DNA of 9,072 nt. Origin: Thermoflexales bacterium (lineage in GTDB: Bacteria; Chloroflexota; Anaerolineae; Fen-1058). The notes beneath the pieces were generated by a model, which was not told the DNA's origin, ran no database searches, and worked only from the letters and a program-made list of their open reading frames with translations. The DNA lies in NCBI GenBank assembly GCA_017999195.1, contig JAGOBP010000120.1, forward strand, positions 1-9,072, in the 5' to 3' direction. Positions 1-6,318 of the stretch are shown here, piece by piece (the stretch's first letter is position 1; every line of letters starts with the position of its first letter). The translations under genes and the position numbers were made by a program.

Positions 1-350
1 TGACCCGCATCAAAGTACGGATCAGAGAACGACATCTGCTGCTTGCGCTCGTCGGTGATGGTGATGGCCGCGATGCCGCCGTCATACTGGCACTGCGCGA
101 TACCGGCCAGTAACGGGTCAAAGCCCACGTTAATAAACTCGATTTCGAGGCCTGCTTTCGCGGCCACGGCCTTCATCAGGTCCACATCGAAGCCGGTGAT
201 CTCTTTGGTCTTCTCATCCACCAACTCAAACGGCGGGAAGGTCGCATCGGTCCCAATCTTGATCTTGGTCGCACCCGTCGAACCACCGCACGCCGATAAC
301 AACACACCCACCACCAACAAAGCGACTACAACGATTGAAAGGCGTTTCAC
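1..350 (-). CDS. Amino-acid ABC transporter solute-binding lipoprotein (5' part, cut by window edge)
   Basis: Partial gene: the first 116 codons are visible and the rest lies beyond position 1. The protein would be the periplasmic or surface-anchored binding component of a polar or basic amino-acid ABC importer (family 3 solute-binding protein, GlnH/HisJ-like). A signal peptide starts MKRLSIVVV and ends in the lipobox LSAC, with the lipidated Cys at residue 21 followed by Gly-Gly-Ser. The mature part has the classic family pattern: KIGTDATFPPFE, then GFDVDLMKAVA, then a segment ending DGGIAAITITDERKQQMSFS and DPYF at the cut. The start is GTG at 350-348, preceded by an AGGAG Shine-Dalgarno sequence about 8 bases upstream; the lipoprotein signal begins directly from it. 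The ligand cannot be told from this part. The family call is firm; permease and ATPase genes are expected beyond the left edge but are not seen. Confidence 0.93.
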   Translation of the reverse strand, partial: MKRLSIVVVALLVVGVLLSACGGSTGATKIKIGTDATFPPFELVDEKTKEITGFDVDLMKAVAAKAGLEIEFINVGFDPLLAGIAQCQYDGGIAAITITDERKQQMSFSDPYFDAG

Positions 351-485
351 GTTTTCTGCTCCTGAGGATATAGAGGTTTGGAACTGCTGAGGAACTGCAC
401 TTCGGTCAATCGAGCGTTGATATACCTCCTTGGAAGTCACCCCGCTCATTGCCCCCGCACAATTGCGCTTAAATAGAGTAGCGGT

Positions 486-494
486 ATTGTAGCA
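486..494 (-). promoter_or_regulatory. Possible extended -10 promoter for the solute-binding protein gene
   Basis: On the minus strand the sequence reads TGC-TACAAT, an extended -10 element (TGnTAnAAT), about 135 bases upstream of the GTG start. No good -35 box lies at 16-18 bp; a GTGACA sits 20 bp upstream, which is too far. Extended -10 promoters can work without a -35. The leader would be long and has a second, unused AAGGAGG sequence at 424-431. Confidence 0.35.
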
Positions 495-560
495 CCAAAC
501 GCAGTAATGGATGTCACGCCGGGCGGTGACGATTGTCCCGTTTTCAGGGGGAAAATGAAG

Positions 561-665
561 CGGCGATAAATCGCCGGGCTACACGGCAACGCCCGATCAA
601 TCGGGCTTGAAATCGAGCCGAATTTATTCGGCGCGGTGACGAAGTCCGGAGGTTAATCTCCGGAC
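561..665. repeat. Cluster of four short perfect palindromes (REP-like intergenic element)
   Basis: Four hairpins in a row in the spacer between the hypothetical gene and the solute-binding protein gene. Three share one design, a 7-bp stem with a 2-base centre: 561-576 (CGGCGAT-AA-ATCGCCG), 591-606 (GCCCGAT-CA-ATCGGGC) and 617-632 (GCCGAAT-TT-ATTCGGC). A fourth at 644-665 has an 8-bp stem (GTCCGGAG/CTCCGGAC) around a 6-base centre. Stem sequences differ from one to the next while the A/T-rich centre is kept, so stem pairing rather than sequence looks conserved. None is followed by a clear T-run, so these are not typical terminators. The rest of the 351-714 spacer holds only the weak promoter listed separately. 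Confidence 0.75.
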
Positions 666-714
666 AAGGCGAATCCCTCGCTATTTCCGAGTAAGCCGAG
701 TTTTCAACGTGCCA

Positions 715-1137
715 TCAACGCCGCCCAAACAACTTTCGAAAAATGGACGATCGCTTGTTGGGTAAGGCAGATTGTGCAGCTGGCGTATGAGCGTTGCCAT
801 CGAGGTAGGAGTCATCGAAACCATCGACGGCCGCCTCATCATATAGTTCACCATCATCCCCCTGAACCTTTGCGTTAAGAATCGCCGCAATTTTCAGCGT
901 CTTGAGCAATGTGGCGCGGTCAGGATTCTTGGTTACGATATTGCCATCGAACCAGTCAAACCAAGTCTCTGGATACTTCGTTGCTCCGCGCCATATTACA
1001 AAGCACTTACCATTCTCCGGTACGGGAATAAGTTCAGGGTCGCTTTGCACCAGTGCAATCCACTCATCAATCGCAATTTGTTGGCTTTCATTGCTAGCCC
1101 AATCATCGGCACGTGTAATGTGGATATCGTAACCCAA
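715..1137 (-). CDS. Small hypothetical protein of the MGYD(I/L)HITR type
   Basis: Predicted soluble protein of 140 residues with no signal peptide or membrane segment. It begins MGYDIHITRADDW, an N-terminus I recall from a family of uncharacterised bacterial proteins. It continues with the WFDWFDGNI segment and ILNAKVQGDDGELYDE, which look like the conserved core. The acidic middle is followed by a proline/alanine linker and a basic tail, SSIFRKLFGRR, that could contact a membrane or nucleic acid. The start is TTG at 1137-1135, supported by a GAGG motif a few bases upstream, by the family-like N-terminus, and by an in-frame TGA six codons upstream that excludes an earlier start. Base composition is near 50% GC in sampled stretches, lower than the neighbouring kinase gene. 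It lies downstream of the duplicated kinase end on the same strand. Function unknown; I know of no assigned reaction. Confidence 0.8.
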   Translation of the reverse strand: MGYDIHITRADDWASNESQQIAIDEWIALVQSDPELIPVPENGKCFVIWRGATKYPETWFDWFDGNIVTKNPDRATLLKTLKIAAILNAKVQGDDGELYDEAAVDGFDDSYLDGNAHTPAAQSALPNKRSSIFRKLFGRR

Positions 1138-1180
1138 GTTATACCTCGCGTGTCACAGCAACTTTTTCAAGGAACCCAAT

Positions 1181-1284
1181 CACCAATCACTCACCACCAT
1201 GCCCTCATCCGGCACGGCGCACGTCCAGATTTCCACGGGCGTGCCCAGATAGCGCGTCGCCAGCATCTCCGCCATATCCAGATC
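1181..1284 (-). pseudogene. Second, orphan copy of the fucokinase-gene 3' end
   Basis: This stretch matches the end of the large kinase gene at 1947-2051. Across about 75 aligned bases (1194-1264) I see only two substitutions, plus one 7-base gap (GTCACGC missing here, at about 1192). Read on the minus strand it encodes LATRYLGTPVEIWTCAVPDE followed by GMVVSDW and stop. The intact gene has the same residues but ends GMVVRDE, because the 7-base gap shifts the last codons. Similarity continues weakly upstream (DLDMAEM against DLSAA) and then stops just short of the lipoprotein stop codon at 1296. No start codon or ribosome site precedes it in this frame, so it is a remnant and not a gene. It also spans part of the spacer before the MGYD-type gene. 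Confidence 0.85.
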
Positions 1285-1295
1285 AGTGTATTCAC

Positions 1296-1940
1296 TTAAC
1301 GCGTCGGTGGGCTTAGTTGTCCATATCCCGGCCACGGTTGCAAGTCCTTTTGGTATTCGATGGCACGCCAGTCTTCCATAGATTGCGGAATCGAATACCG
1401 AACTTCAGCAACGGTCGTTGTCGGCGCTAACACGGGTGCGTTTCTGGGAGAAATTTCCACGACGAATCGTATTCCACGGGTGGGATATATCATTTGCAAG
1501 AGCGCATAGGGCTCTTCTGGCAACGGCGCTTCTCCGACTCGGACGGCAACAGGTTCTCCGTACTTTGCGATGATTTCGGCGACCGTAACATCAGAATCAA
1601 AGTAGAGTCTGATACTCGTCACAACGCCTAAATCAAGATAGATTGAATTAGGCCCAGTGTTCTTCGCCCATCTCCAATGCCAAGCCACATCAGCGGGAAT
1701 TGGCTGCCAGGCCGAATTGACATTGGGCAAAGAACTCAGCACACGTTTAACATCTTCTGCAGTTAGTTTATCGCCAATTTTGATCCCTTGCCAGCAGGGC
1801 ACATCGCAAGGTGAGTCTTCAAGCACACTGTCGCGTACAAAATGCGTGGGGACGCAAGCCGCGAACATGAAGGCCACGATAAGCGCGATGCCTACTCGAA
1901 TGCAGCGAATGAAAATATGGGCAAATCGTCGATTTTGCAT
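1296..1940 (-). CDS. Lipoprotein with CxxPCW motif, function unknown
   Basis: Predicted surface-anchored lipoprotein of 214 residues. The N-terminus is basic (MQNRRFAHIFIR), followed by a hydrophobic stretch and a lipobox-like FAAC, giving a lipidated Cys near residue 29. Next comes a SPCDVPCWQGIKIGDK segment; the Cys-x-x-Pro-Cys-Trp-x-Gly-Ile pattern is one I recall from secreted proteins of Chloroflexota, where the two cysteines may form a disulfide. The rest looks like a small globular alpha/beta domain (TSIRLYFDSDVTVAEIIAKYGEP). I chose ATG 1940 because GGTGA, which pairs with the end of 16S rRNA, sits about 5 bases upstream. In-frame GTG 1949 or TTG 1952 would add up to four residues. 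The start lies 12 bases past the kinase stop codon, suggesting co-transcription and coupling. It is AT-richer than the kinase gene and flanked by the duplicated kinase end, so probably inserted. Confidence 0.8.
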   Translation of the reverse strand: MQNRRFAHIFIRCIRVGIALIVAFMFAACVPTHFVRDSVLEDSPCDVPCWQGIKIGDKLTAEDVKRVLSSLPNVNSAWQPIPADVAWHWRWAKNTGPNSIYLDLGVVTSIRLYFDSDVTVAEIIAKYGEPVAVRVGEAPLPEEPYALLQMIYPTRGIRFVVEISPRNAPVLAPTTTVAEVRYSIPQSMEDWRAIEYQKDLQPWPGYGQLSPPTR

Positions 1941-1946
1941 CACTTT

Positions 1947-2051
1947 CACCAATCACTCGTCACGCACCACCATGCCTTCATCCGGCACGGCGCAGGTCCA
2001 GATTTCCACGGGCGTGCCCAGATAGCGCGTCGCCAGCGCCGCCGACAGATC
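1947..2051 (-). repeat. Direct repeat copy B: 3' end of the kinase gene
   Basis: This is the in-gene member of a direct repeat whose other copy is at 1181-1284. The match runs a few bases past the kinase stop codon (shared CACCAATCACTC on the plus strand) and extends back about 30 codons into the gene. The two copies flank exactly one gene, the CxxPCW lipoprotein, in a unit of about 766 bp. Confidence 0.85.
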
Positions 2052-5003
2052 GCGCACGGACTGGATGCTGCGCGCCACCACCATCGCGAAGCCGCCGCCG
2101 CCCGCGCCCGCCAGTTTGCCGCCGTTGATGTGCGGGCGCATCACCTCGAACAACTTGCCGATAAAGGGATTGGTGCAGCCGGGGTCCATGCGTTGATTGA
2201 TGACCCAATGCTCGGCCAGTAATTCGCCAAACCGATCGACATTGCCTGCCTTCAGAGCCGCCTGCATCTCGAGAGCGAGTCGCGCGATTTCGGCCTGAAT
2301 CCAGACCATTTCGGGATCACGCGCCAGCCAGCGGCCCATCACGGCGCGCAGCAAATTCTTCGCCAAACGCTGCCGCCCCGTGTACACGAGGATCAAGCGG
2401 CTGGCTAATTCCACGTGCGTTTCCGGCGAGATGTGTACCGGCTCGACGTGAATATGCTGCGGCAGACCAGGCGCCGTCGTCACCAACTTGATGCCGCCCG
2501 TCAGCCCACCCACTTGATCTTGCCAGCCGCCGCCCGTCGTCAACATTTGCTCAAGGCACAGCACTTCATCAAACAACTCGTCCGCCGAAGTGGTCGTGCC
2601 CGTAACTTGACTCAAACACGTCAACACCGCGCCCGCCATGATCGAGCTGGTGCCCAGGCCCGAGCCGCGCGGAATCGACGTAGCCGTGCTGAGTTTGAAG
2701 CCGCCACCCAAATCGCGCATCAAGTCGGCGATGGGCCGCGCGGGATCGACATCGGCCGGCACGAGGCCCTTCAACACCAGGGCCGCTTTTTGCAGCGCAA
2801 ACGGATCGGCGGGGTTGGCATACGTGAGCAATTCGCCCACCGTCTTCGGCTCAATCGTCGTGCCAATATCGTGGCTTTCCAAAATCAACTTCGCTTCGCT
2901 CAACGGCGTCGCTTCCGCCACAATGGGATGTTTACCGCGCAGCGTAATCGCCGCGTTCAATACCGTGCCGCCCTGCTCCAGACTGTACGGCGGGGTGTCC
3001 GTCCAGCCGCCACCAAAATCGATGCGGGCAGCCGCTTGCACCTTGATCGATCGCGCACTCATTTGCGCCCGCGTTGAAGTCTTCGCTGCAATTTGATCCG
3101 TCACGGATGCTTCGATCAATTGCGCGAGTGTCGTAAAAGCGCGATCTTCCCACGCGGAATCTTCCGTCGCTTCAGCCAGGGCTTTGTAACCGCGCAAGCG
3201 GGTCAGTGCATCAACCCGATCGAGCCACTGCGCCACCAGGGCACAGCGCCGCGTCACGTTGCTCACGATTGAGCCGAGCAGTGCTTTCGCTTCGGCCGCG
3301 GGTTGTTCGGCTTGAATCGCCGAGAAGAATTGTCGGGCCGCGACGTGGTCTTCAATTTGAATGAGTTCATTCAAGATGCGGCGGGTATCGGCGCGGACAA
3401 AACTTTCTGATAACGAGTAGCGTTTGGCCGCTTGCCACTGTTCGCGCCAACCGGCGGGCGCGTGGGCGGGGTCTTGCAACGGCAGCGTCAGGCGCAAACT
3501 TTCTTCGCGATCGATCGCATACGGGAACAACTTCGCCGTCCACAACGTGCGCGCTGTAGCAGCCTCAGGCCACAGCACACTGGCATCCGATTGGGCCGCC
3601 GCCAGCCAATCGGCCCACGGTTGATTCATGAATGTGCCTGTTTCAAACGAGCGTTTGGCATCATCATTTAGGCCATAAAAACGCGTGACGTAGCCGCTCT
3701 CGATCGGCAGTTGATGCACCGCCAGATCGCAACCCAGCGTGATCGGCTGATCGCTGATCGTGTTGGCGATGAGGGCCGCGCCCTGCCACGTCACCTCGCC
3801 GCCGAGTTGGCTGTCAATGACGAGCGCGGGCCGATCGGCATGGTGTACGGGCCGATCGACCGCGGCATTGATCAAGGCGAGTGATTGGCCGTTAGTGGAC
3901 CACGCGGCCGCATGCGGTGTCCAATCGCAAATTTGTTGCAGCGCTTCATCGGCCGCGACCGTTTCCCAGTATTCATGCGATGTGCCGAAGTGAATAAACA
4001 TCGCGGGCTGCAACCGCTCCGATGAAAACGGCGTGCCTTGCAGACGCTTCCAGATCACTTGACGCGCCGCTTGCACATCGGGCGTGGCGGGGCCGTCGCT
4101 GGTATCGGCCAAATAGCCTTCAAACGTGGTACTTTGCGCCAAAGGCAAAACGAGGTCGCCATACAGATTGAGTGCGCCATCGGGCGCTTTGCCGTTCGCG
4201 GGCAGCAATCGGCACAACGCGGCGATGGGTTCCGCCCGCGTAAGTGCGGCAAACTTCAGCGCCGTCAACGCATCCAGCCAGATGAGGCCGGTATCGATTT
4301 GCACCGTGCCATCGGGATGAATGGCGTTCCACTGCTTGAGTTCAGCGGCGGTGGGCTTGTGCAAATACGCGCGGACACGTGGCGTATCGCCATGCACGTA
4401 CACGCCATGCTGCATCCCCGTCTCGATGGAGGCCGCTGCCGCCACACCGATCACGCCGCCGCGTTGAAACGAGAGTTGCAGATGATCGAAGATCAACAGC
4501 ACATCGCCCGACGCGATCAACACGCCCGGTGGCAAATCGGCGCGCGTGAGGCCGCTGAGACCGATGAGAAATTCATCGAAGACGGTAGAGGCGCGACCAT
4601 CAGGCAAAACTCGCGGCAAACGCGCAAACAATTTGCCGGTGGCCGAGCAATGCGGCACGCGGCGCGAATCGCCGCCGGAGTGAATGATGAGCACATGGCC
4701 GCTCGTCAACGTGTCGGCCTCCGCCGCGAGTTGATCGAGCACGCGCAGCGTCGCGCCGCCAGAGCCGATGCGCTGGCCGTTGGGATCAGGAATGACCATG
4801 AAGCGCGTGTGCCGTGGCAGCAAGCCAGCCGCTTGCCGCCACTCCAACTGACCACGATACATGGCGGCCTGGCGTTCATCGCTGGCGGTGAGCACGCACA
4901 CATCCCAGCCTAGTTCGGTATCATGCTTCAGCGAGACGAGGTATTGCTGCCAGTTGTCCTGATAGGCTTGCTGCAAGTAATCGACGTTGCGGTGATCGTG
5001 CAT
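1953..5003 (-). CDS. Bifunctional L-fucokinase / GDP-L-fucose pyrophosphorylase (FKP-like)
   Basis: Cytoplasmic two-domain enzyme of 1016 residues, close to Bacteroides Fkp (949) and plant FKGP (about 1,050). In those enzymes the C-terminal kinase makes L-fucose-1-phosphate with ATP and the N-terminal domain joins it to GTP, giving GDP-L-fucose. The nucleotidyltransferase domain shows GQRIGSGGATL (77-87) and HSGGDSRRVP (108-117) followed by ATGK (Lys124). A middle region around 390-440 may be beta-helical. The GHMP kinase domain spans about 650-1010: ARIDFGGGWTDTPPY (659-673), the ATP loop PRGSGLGTSS (778-787), GGWQDQVGG (825-833) and AGAGGGGFAM (965-974). All key motifs are present, so both activities should be intact. 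ATG 5003 is the first good start; the Shine-Dalgarno is weak (GGA). It is divergent from the GDP-mannose epimerase gene. A heptose or L-galactose substrate instead of fucose is possible. Confidence 0.9.
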   Translation of the reverse strand: MHDHRNVDYLQQAYQDNWQQYLVSLKHDTELGWDVCVLTASDERQAAMYRGQLEWRQAAGLLPRHTRFMVIPDPNGQRIGSGGATLRVLDQLAAEADTLTSGHVLIIHSGGDSRRVPHCSATGKLFARLPRVLPDGRASTVFDEFLIGLSGLTRADLPPGVLIASGDVLLIFDHLQLSFQRGGVIGVAAAASIETGMQHGVYVHGDTPRVRAYLHKPTAAELKQWNAIHPDGTVQIDTGLIWLDALTALKFAALTRAEPIAALCRLLPANGKAPDGALNLYGDLVLPLAQSTTFEGYLADTSDGPATPDVQAARQVIWKRLQGTPFSSERLQPAMFIHFGTSHEYWETVAADEALQQICDWTPHAAAWSTNGQSLALINAAVDRPVHHADRPALVIDSQLGGEVTWQGAALIANTISDQPITLGCDLAVHQLPIESGYVTRFYGLNDDAKRSFETGTFMNQPWADWLAAAQSDASVLWPEAATARTLWTAKLFPYAIDREESLRLTLPLQDPAHAPAGWREQWQAAKRYSLSESFVRADTRRILNELIQIEDHVAARQFFSAIQAEQPAAEAKALLGSIVSNVTRRCALVAQWLDRVDALTRLRGYKALAEATEDSAWEDRAFTTLAQLIEASVTDQIAAKTSTRAQMSARSIKVQAAARIDFGGGWTDTPPYSLEQGGTVLNAAITLRGKHPIVAEATPLSEAKLILESHDIGTTIEPKTVGELLTYANPADPFALQKAALVLKGLVPADVDPARPIADLMRDLGGGFKLSTATSIPRGSGLGTSSIMAGAVLTCLSQVTGTTTSADELFDEVLCLEQMLTTGGGWQDQVGGLTGGIKLVTTAPGLPQHIHVEPVHISPETHVELASRLILVYTGRQRLAKNLLRAVMGRWLARDPEMVWIQAEIARLALEMQAALKAGNVDRFGELLAEHWVINQRMDPGCTNPFIGKLFEVMRPHINGGKLAGAGGGGFAMVVARSIQSVRDLSAALATRYLGTPVEIWTCAVPDEGMVVRDE

Positions 5004-5030
5004 GGTGGTTTTTCCGTGGGATAGAGAATA

Positions 5031-5080
5031 GAACGCTGATTAGCGCTGATTTCAAGGATAAACGCAGATAAAAGCGGGAT
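5031..5080. repeat. Degenerate ~10-bp repeats in the leader of the kinase gene
   Basis: Four similar decamers appear on the plus strand: GAACGCTGAT (5031), TAGCGCTGAT (5041), AACGCAGATA (5061) and AAAGCGGGAT (5071), with an unrelated decamer at 5051. Their common core is A-x-CGC-x-GAT. They fall between the predicted promoter and start codon of the minus-strand kinase gene. I recall similar 'ACGCTGAT/ACGCAGAT' runs as scattered intergenic repeats in other genomes; no function is known to me. Confidence 0.45.
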
Positions 5081-5081
5081 G

Positions 5082-5110
5082 AGTATAGCACGGGGAGCAA
5101 TTACTGAAAA
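5082..5110 (-). promoter_or_regulatory. Predicted promoter of the FKP-like gene
   Basis: On the minus strand an extended -10, TGC-TATACT (TATACT at 5087-5082), lies 17 bp downstream of TTTTCA (5110-5105), which matches four of six bases of the -35 consensus. Transcription would start near 5075, giving a leader of about 70 bases. The promoter abuts the palindrome cluster at 5119-5222. Confidence 0.55.
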
Positions 5111-5118
5111 ACGAACCA

Positions 5119-5222
5119 GGCGATTGAAATCGCAGCAACGGCCACACAAAGTCGGCCTCCGCCGACTAACGTCCAGCCGACGTAGGTCGGCTTTGTGCTC
5201 TTGTAGCCGCGAATTCATTCGC
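5119..5222. repeat. Second palindrome cluster, nested hairpins
   Basis: Four short palindromes in 104 bases: 5120-5133 (GCGATT-GA-AATCGC), 5151-5166 (GTCGGC-CTCC-GCCGAC), 5176-5191 (GCCGAC-GTAG-GTCGGC) and 5209-5222 (GCGAAT-TC-ATTCGC). The two inner ones also pair with each other: CACAAAG at 5144-5150 is complementary to CTTTGTG at 5191-5197, and the stem continues inward with two G-U pairs. The segment could therefore fold either as four small hairpins or as one long arm. The outer two have the same 2-base-centre design as those at 561-632, suggesting one family of elements. It sits between the two divergent promoters. Confidence 0.75.
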
Positions 5223-5225
5223 CGT

Positions 5226-5255
5226 TCTTCGCGTCTTTGCGCCTTCGCGGTTAAT
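5226..5255. repeat. Possible dispersed intergenic repeat of the TTCGCGTCTTTGCGCC type
   Basis: The sequence TTCGCGTCTTTGCGCCTTCG followed by CGGTTAATT is low in complexity, with CTTYGCG-like units repeated. I recall very similar text as a dispersed intergenic repeat in many bacterial genomes. Only one copy is in this window, so dispersal cannot be shown here. It lies just upstream of the epimerase promoter. Confidence 0.35.
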
Positions 5256-5263
5256 TCGCTTGA

Positions 5264-5292
5264 TTGCGCGGGTTTTGCTCACACTGTATAAT
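5264..5292 (+). promoter_or_regulatory. Predicted sigma-70-type promoter of the GDP-mannose epimerase gene
   Basis: A perfect TATAAT (5287-5292) is preceded at 17 bp by TTGCGC (5264-5269), a partial -35 box. Transcription would begin near 5299, leaving a leader of about 20 bases with GGAG at 5310-5313 ahead of ATG 5321. The perfect -10 and short leader make this one of the better promoters in the window. Confidence 0.7.
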
Positions 5293-5320
5293 CGCCGCAT
5301 CTTCTGTCTGGAGCATAACC

Positions 5321-6301
5321 ATGAAACGAGCATTAGTCTGTGGGGCGGGCGGCTTCATCGGCTGCCACCTAGTCAAGAAACTCAAGCGCGAAGGCTACTG
5401 GGTGCGCGCGGTGGACATCAAGCAACACGAGTGGTCACCCCAAGCCGGCGCGGATGAATTCCTGCAACTCGATCTGCGCGTCAAGGAAAATTGCGAGCAG
5501 GCGTTGACCCTGCCCGATGGCAAGTTCGACGAAGTATATCAACTGGCCGCGGACATGGGCGGCATGGGCTTCATTCACTCGGCCGAAACCGAGATCATGT
5601 ACAACAGCGCGCTGATCAACCTGTACATGGTGCGCACCGCCGCCGATATGAAGATTCCGCGCTACTTCTTCTCCTCGTCGGTGTGCGTCTATCGCGATAT
5701 GGAACACGGCGAACCGGAAATGACCGAAGCGCAAGCGATTCCGGCCAATCCCGATAATGAATATGGCTGGGAAAAACTGTATTCCGAGCGCTTGGCGCTG
5801 GCTTATGAGCGCAACACCGGCATGCAAGTGCGCATTGCGCGCTTCCAGAACTGCTACGGCGCGGAAGGCACCTGGCGCGGCGGGCGCGAGAAGGCTCCCG
5901 CGGCGATGTGCCGCAAGATCGCATCTGTGCCCGATGGCGGCACGATCGAAGTGTGGGGCGACGGGACTGCCGTCCGATCGTACACGCACGTCAACGACAT
6001 GGTCGATGGCATCTACCTGCTGATGCAGTCCGATCTGCACGGCGCGGTTAACATCGGCTGCCCGCAGTACGTCACCGTCGATGAGTTGGTGCAAGCCGTA
6101 GCCAAGGTCGCGGGCAAGCAGATCACCATCAAGCATATCAAGGGGCCGGTCGGCGTGCAGTCGCGCAACTTCAGCAATGAGCGCATCTATTCGCTGGGTT
6201 GGCAGCCCAAGGTCTACCTCGAAGACGGCATCCAGCTCACCTATCCGTGGGTGGAAGAACAAGTCAAGATCTGGACCGAGAAGCACAGTTCGCTGCCGTA
6301 A
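5321..6301 (+). CDS. GDP-mannose 3,5-epimerase (GME), extended SDR family
   Basis: Cytoplasmic NAD-dependent enzyme of 326 residues that epimerises GDP-D-mannose at C3 and C5 to GDP-L-galactose, with GDP-L-gulose as the 3- or 5-epimer by-product. The Rossmann motif GAGGFIG is at 8-14. AADMGGMGFI (76-85) is diagnostic of GME. The catalytic pair is Tyr148 and Lys152 (YGWEK). Cys122 (SSVCVY) and Lys191 (GGREKAPAA) correspond to the acid/base Cys145 and Lys217 of the Arabidopsis enzyme. Sugar-nucleotide contacts appear in GPVGVQSRNFSN (275-286). Length is slightly below plant GME (about 377) because the plant N-terminal extension is missing. ATG 5321 is chosen over upstream in-frame codons: GGAG lies about 8 bases before it, the Rossmann strand starts right after it, and an earlier start would overlap the promoter. 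Divergent from the FKP-like gene, so both probably feed a GDP-L-sugar pool. Confidence 0.93.
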   Translation: MKRALVCGAGGFIGCHLVKKLKREGYWVRAVDIKQHEWSPQAGADEFLQLDLRVKENCEQALTLPDGKFDEVYQLAADMGGMGFIHSAETEIMYNSALINLYMVRTAADMKIPRYFFSSSVCVYRDMEHGEPEMTEAQAIPANPDNEYGWEKLYSERLALAYERNTGMQVRIARFQNCYGAEGTWRGGREKAPAAMCRKIASVPDGGTIEVWGDGTAVRSYTHVNDMVDGIYLLMQSDLHGAVNIGCPQYVTVDELVQAVAKVAGKQITIKHIKGPVGVQSRNFSNERIYSLGWQPKVYLEDGIQLTYPWVEEQVKIWTEKHSSLP

Positions 6302-6318
6302 CCGTAATCGATTGAACT

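Noticed and set aside
424..431. Strong AAGGAGGT ribosome-site sequence on the minus strand, suggesting a leader peptide before the solute-binding protein gene
   Set aside because: No ATG, GTG or TTG lies at a usable distance downstream of it, so no leader ORF can be supported.
561..665. CRISPR array
   Set aside because: The units are palindromes of differing sequence at irregular spacing; there are no identical direct repeats with unique spacers and no cas genes.
4038..4913. Plus-strand frame of 291 codons inside the FKP-like gene
   Set aside because: Arg/Gln/Ala/His-rich shadow with no family pattern, opposite the conserved nucleotidyltransferase domain.
5435..6286. Minus-strand frame of 283 codons opposite the epimerase gene
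   Set aside because: Its codons mirror the epimerase reading frame; no ribosome site or domain. The epimerase call is unambiguous.
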